A DNA stretch of 22,816 bases from a virus: IMG/VR virus record IMGVR_UViG_3300030329_002746, positions 1 through 22,816 of that record; one strand, 5' to 3'. Positions 19,947 through 22,816 of this stretch are shown here, piece after piece (position 1 is the stretch's first letter; each line of letters begins with the position of its first letter). A model generated the notes under the pieces. It was not told the origin of the DNA. It ran no database searches and saw nothing but the letters and a program-made list of their open reading frames with translations. Position numbers and translations under genes: made by a program.

Positions 19947-21032
19947 TTATGCCCACCTTAATACCACGCCTGACACGCGGATTTCTTTTGTGTTGTGCGT
20001 AGTGACCTTGTATTTCATGCTGGTGCCACTAGGCTGTCCACTGATATCAACTGAGCCTTCATAATTTATAAAGTTGGAATTTGTCGCACCGGCAGCAAGC
20101 GTTACCTCGCTGTAATTGCTTCCCGAATCACGCGAGATGAAAGCCTTCAAGTCTGTATTTAATGTGATGGCACTGACGGGATCGGCTTGGACAGTGATGT
20201 AGCCTGTCGAGGGTGCAGACGATGCGGTCAAAGCATTGCTTATTAACGTCATATTTGAAGGTGCCGAGGATTCAAACATATCAAGTTCAATGATGTGTAG
20301 TCCAGCACCGCCAGATGCCGTGTTCTTACTTTTCACCGTGATTTTATAATAGCGATATGCGGTACTATTTGACCAAGTGTAGTTTGCGGTCGTGTTAGCC
20401 GAGCTACCACCACTTTCATCTATTAGAGTTGTGTAATCACTGTCGTTATTTGAGCCTTCGACTTTGATTCCAAGTAGATAATTCGTAATATCGCTATGGT
20501 TCTGCCAGTGAATAGACATTTTGGTTGCGGTCTTTGTGACCCCGGAACCAAGATCAAGTTTTAGCCAGCGTGACCCGGCTGGCAGAGGAACTGGAACACT
20601 AGCTTGAGTGCCTGTGTTATTATCGGCAAGATTGTTAATGTTAGCTACATCATTTCCACCGCCTGTCTCACCTGTCCATGTCATACCGCTAGTAATAAAG
20701 GTACTTTCATATCCTCCACTGGGATTGTGATAATAGTCGGAACTAGCATCATAGGTTGCGTTGGTTTTTGTAGCTAGAGTGTCACTGTCAAACGGGTCAG
20801 CCCCACCATTAGGAAAGTTTAACGCCGCGCCTTTTACATCACTTACCTCAAGAGCTAATGCTCGAATGTCTTTGTCGGATGGCAAGCCTGTCGTTTTTTC
20901 AGATGTTACTGCTGCATTAGCAATGTGGGCAGTATCAATAGAACCGTCTGCATAGTGTTGACTATCTATCGCATCATTAGAGATTTGAGATGCGCTTACG
21001 TTTGTTATGTTTCCCGTTAAAAAACCTGACAT
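19947..21032 (-). CDS. Tail adhesin with F5/8 type C (discoidin)-like domain
   Basis: The product has 361 residues. The N-terminal 60 carry shaft-like repeats (ISNDAIDSQHYADGSIDTAH, IANAAVTSEKTTG). Residues 115-255 fit an F5/8 type C fold: NINNLADNNTGTQASVPVPL, then RWLKLDLGSGVTKTATKMSI, YLLGIKVEGSNNDSDYTTLI, YRYYKITVKSKNT and LHIIELDMFES. Such domains bind sugars or lipids. The final 100 residues form another beta domain. It is probably a receptor-binding fibre. The start at 21032 lies one base after the upstream stop (TAATATG); the longer frame from 21086 runs back through the previous gene and lacks a ribosome site. Confidence 0.75.
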   Translation of the reverse strand: MSGFLTGNITNVSASQISNDAIDSQHYADGSIDTAHIANAAVTSEKTTGLPSDKDIRALALEVSDVKGAALNFPNGGADPFDSDTLATKTNATYDASSDYYHNPSGGYESTFITSGMTWTGETGGGNDVANINNLADNNTGTQASVPVPLPAGSRWLKLDLGSGVTKTATKMSIHWQNHSDITNYLLGIKVEGSNNDSDYTTLIDESGGSSANTTANYTWSNSTAYRYYKITVKSKNTASGGAGLHIIELDMFESSAPSNMTLISNALTASSAPSTGYITVQADPVSAITLNTDLKAFISRDSGSNYSEVTLAAGATNSNFINYEGSVDISGQPSGTSMKYKVTTHNTKEIRVSGVVLRWA

Positions 21033-21033
21033 A

Positions 21034-21384
21034 TTATACGTCCTGCTCCAGATAACTAATCGTTGCCATAAGTTTTGAACTGGCATCGGCCTTCATACGA
21101 AGTACATCTGACGCATTTAGCACCAGCTTGCCACCTTGTAATAAACTCAAGGTATCGTTGACCGGGATGCTAATGTCCTTGACGAGTGTGCTGTCTGAAC
21201 TAACCCCTGCCGCGCTGTCTATCATACACTCAAACGTGGCAGCATCTGTCGCATGGATATTTGCAATCTGTAAGCCGATAATCGTGTAGGCTTTACTTGC
21301 GGAACCGATAAATGCCCTGTTTGCATTGTCGGTAATAGCCGAGTGAACTACTGCGTATCCCACACTTTTTAATAAATCTGCCAT
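21034..21384 (-). CDS. Probable virion or fibre-associated beta protein
   Basis: The product has 116 residues and is beta-rich: YTIIGLQIANIHATDAATFE, then VKDISIPVNDTLSLLQGGKL and VLNASDVLRMKADASSKLMA. The pattern resembles small virion proteins of tailed phages that have an IGL.IAN strand and a V..GDxL strand, and may decorate the tail or connect fibres. It lies between two fibre genes, with GGAGAG before the ATG at 21384. The exact role is not known. Confidence 0.65.
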   Translation of the reverse strand: MADLLKSVGYAVVHSAITDNANRAFIGSASKAYTIIGLQIANIHATDAATFECMIDSAAGVSSDSTLVKDISIPVNDTLSLLQGGKLVLNASDVLRMKADASSKLMATISYLEQDV

Positions 21385-21394
21385 TTTCTCTCTC

Positions 21395-22429
21395 CTAACC
21401 TAGTGCCAGTGCCAGACCAATTCCAACGGGGCCAGTTGCGCCTGTCGGCCCTTGCGGCCCGGCAGACCCTGTCTCGCCCTTGTCGCCTGTCCTGACAAAC
21501 TGAAGGCGGCATTTGGTTCCGTTAGTAAATGTTCCGTTGCTATCAACGTGCGTGAGGCCAACCTGTAGCCAAGACGTGCTGTCCGTCACAGCCCCTACGG
21601 TATAGATCGCAAAAGTTGACGGAGTACCCTCCTGCACAATAACAATGTGACCGTTAAGGGTGGACGAGCTGTCGTCCATTGTAATGATGTAATCAGAGAT
21701 GTCTGGGTTGCCACTATCTGCTGTGGCGTTTGAAAGAGCAGCAGCCGTTGCGCTGCCTGATGCTCCATTGTTCAGCCTGAACTCCCCGGTTCCGGGGTTA
21801 GCCATGCTTGTCCCGTTGTCGAACGTGTAAGGAAAAGCAACCGCGCTTGCCGCTGCCGCTGCTGACGCAGCACTGGCGGCGGCTGCTGTTTCAGAGGCCG
21901 CTGCTGCAGTAGCCGAAGCGGAAGGCTCATTGACTAACTCAAACCCATTGTTAGAGGAATTGATTGCAATGACTTTACTGGCTACGGGAGCGGGGACAGA
22001 AGTGTTAAAGCTGGAGAGATCAGCGCTGACTGCAAACTTCACAGAACGATCAAGCTCGCCTTGCTGGTCTTGGTCGATCTGGGTGAGCTTGTCGTAACCT
22101 GTCTCTAAAGTTTCAGGCTGAACGCCGCCTCGGTTCTGCAAATCCGTAGTCTGTGTTAAGGGGACAGCTCTGGTAATCGTAACCGTCGTCCCACTGGGAG
22201 CGTGCGTACTGGCGGAAGTAAAGACAATGTTACCGCCGCTTGCCGTGCCTACCCCGGTCACCGAGTAGTGACTGGTCAGGGACTTCACAACCTCCACGCC
22301 AGTAGAGGTCGTCTTTACGGTGACAACAAGGTGTGCCTGATCCAGCACGAGGAAGTCATACGCGAAGGTCGTAGTGCTTCCGTTTCCGTCGTAGGGTCCA
22401 GTGCGTGCGTCTGTCGAAGCCACAGTCAT
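21395..22429 (-). CDS. T7 gp17-like tail fibre with collagen-like end
   Basis: The product has 344 residues. Residues 1-150 match the T7 tail fibre N-terminal domain, which attaches to the tail: YDGNGSTTTFAYDFLVLDQA, HYSVTG, APSGTTVTITRAVPLTQTTD and LETGYDKLTQIDQDQQGELD. Residues 170-198 are an alanine-rich helix (SASATAAAASETAAAASAAS), likely a trimeric coiled coil. A beta domain follows, and the end carries GDKGETGSAGPQGPTGATGP, a collagen-like Gly-X-Y segment. It is shorter than T7 gp17, so the other fibre genes may supply the receptor-binding tips. AGGAG lies eight bases before ATG at 22429. The preceding gene is an internal virion protein, as in T7. Confidence 0.8.
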   Translation of the reverse strand: MTVASTDARTGPYDGNGSTTTFAYDFLVLDQAHLVVTVKTTSTGVEVVKSLTSHYSVTGVGTASGGNIVFTSASTHAPSGTTVTITRAVPLTQTTDLQNRGGVQPETLETGYDKLTQIDQDQQGELDRSVKFAVSADLSSFNTSVPAPVASKVIAINSSNNGFELVNEPSASATAAAASETAAAASAASAAAAASAVAFPYTFDNGTSMANPGTGEFRLNNGASGSATAAALSNATADSGNPDISDYIITMDDSSSTLNGHIVIVQEGTPSTFAIYTVGAVTDSTSWLQVGLTHVDSNGTFTNGTKCRLQFVRTGDKGETGSAGPQGPTGATGPVGIGLALALG

Positions 22430-22447
22430 GGGGCCGCTCCTTCCTTC

Positions 22448-22457
22448 CGTCTAGTCG
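22448..22457 (+). repeat. CGTCTAGTCG copy upstream of the tail fibre gene
   Basis: Fifth exact copy, intergenic. Read in the direction of the fibre gene it is CGACTAGACG, a few bases after TATAAT. A partial copy, GACTAGA, lies 20-30 bases further upstream. Confidence 0.55.
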
Positions 22458-22462
22458 TATAC

Positions 22463-22468
22463 ATTATA
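22463..22468 (-). promoter_or_regulatory. Isolated TATAAT upstream of the tail fibre gene
   Basis: On the minus strand a perfect TATAAT lies at 22468-22463, about 34 bases before the tail fibre start. No -35 box is seen at 16-18 bases upstream. The word CGACTAGACG begins five bases after it, as it begins one base after the TATAAT of promoter P4. A fibre promoter that needs an activator is possible. Confidence 0.3.
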
Positions 22469-22489
22469 ATCTTCATAAAATCTAGTCCC

Positions 22490-22816
22490 CTAGTAGGCAT
22501 CTTCTCTTAACTCTAGCTGTTTCTTAGTGCGTCCTCGAATTAGGTCGCCCCATTCAAAGTCATCTTCATCATCCCATAATGCACCCAGCCCCTTTAAAGT
22601 CCTGTTGGCTTGTATAGCGGGTAATCCTGTTAGCGTACCTCCTAAAAGAATGTACGGGCGCAGCGCCTTCATAGTATCCTCCCAGCTCTCTTCCATCTCT
22701 AAGTCCAAATCCATATCATCAAACCACCCTTCCACCATCTCAATTCCATCCTCTCCTATCTGGATAATAGACGTTGCAACCTGAGCGAGGGGGCTTCCGC
22801 TATATCCGTAATCTGT
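22490..22816 (-). CDS. C-terminal end of a large internal virion protein (runs off the right edge)
   Basis: The frame is open from the window edge to the stop at 22490, giving 109 residues; an internal ATG at 22738 is probably not a start. SPLAQVATSIIQIGEDGIEM is followed by LRPYILLGGTLTGLPAIQAN, and the end is acidic and then basic. The helix followed by TGLPAIQANRTLKGL resembles the C-terminal ends of large internal virion and polyvalent phage proteins. Being just before the T7-like fibre gene it matches the place of T7 gene 16, which is ejected into the host and helps DNA entry. The catalytic parts are outside the window. Confidence 0.6.
   Translation of the reverse strand, partial: TDYGYSGSPLAQVATSIIQIGEDGIEMVEGWFDDMDLDLEMEESWEDTMKALRPYILLGGTLTGLPAIQANRTLKGLGALWDDEDDFEWGDLIRGRTKKQLELREDAY

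Noticed and set aside
18050-21384. Diversity-generating retroelement in the adhesin genes
   Set aside because: No reverse transcriptase and no template/variable repeat pair were seen; only short shaft repeats are present.

Overview
The window is part of a tailed double-stranded DNA phage genome of podovirus type with T7-like virion proteins. No host chromosomal genes are visible. Genes are tightly packed and often overlap by ATGA, TAATG or 8 bases. Ribosome binding sites are bacterial, and promoters look like sigma70 sites. GC-rich codon use, with a more AT-rich tail-fibre segment, would suit a proteobacterial host, possibly marine and alphaproteobacterial; that is a guess. I see no integrase, excisionase, recognisable lysogeny repressor, phage RNA polymerase, tRNA, CRISPR array or insertion sequence.

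Layout. (1) Positions 1-3969 read leftward: a primase-polymerase/helicase, a Hjc-like PD-(D/E)XK nuclease, a terminase small subunit fused to a GIY-YIG nuclease domain, a 32-residue lysine-rich protein, a zinc-knuckle protein, and the start of the terminase large subunit, which runs off the left edge. A cluster of GCAGAT repeats (1670-1838) lies between the helicase gene and the nuclease gene and is a candidate origin or control site. (2) Positions 4012-4176 are a divergent control region. (3) Positions 4177-14403 read rightward: the early and replication region, with small unknown genes, a likely papain-like cysteine protease, an ArdC-type antirestriction protein, an SNF2-like helicase, a Cas4/RecB-like nuclease with four cysteines, its unknown partner, a family A DNA polymerase, and small zinc-binding, DUF6011 and DUF6378 proteins. 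(4) A two-way terminator at 14408-14430 separates this region from (5) leftward late genes at 14437-22816: the end of an internal virion protein, a T7 gp17-like tail fibre, several adhesin-like fibre proteins (discoidin-type and C1q-like folds), a likely tail assembly chaperone, a run of small membrane and coiled-coil proteins, and a lysis cassette (DUF5675 protein, holin, overlapping Rz/Rz1 spanins).

The most unusual features concern control. Many genes in the rightward region begin with the same module, ATGGAGGTCAC followed by the start codon. An 11-base palindrome, T[AC]AG-N3-CT[GT]A, lies in or beside every promoter I can propose there, twice with centres 21 bases apart in the divergent region. 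Together these suggest a phage regulon with a shared operator and a shared translation start. A 10-base word, CGTCTAGTCG, recurs five times, twice just downstream of TATAAT. The GIY-YIG/terminase small subunit fusion is the most striking protein architecture.
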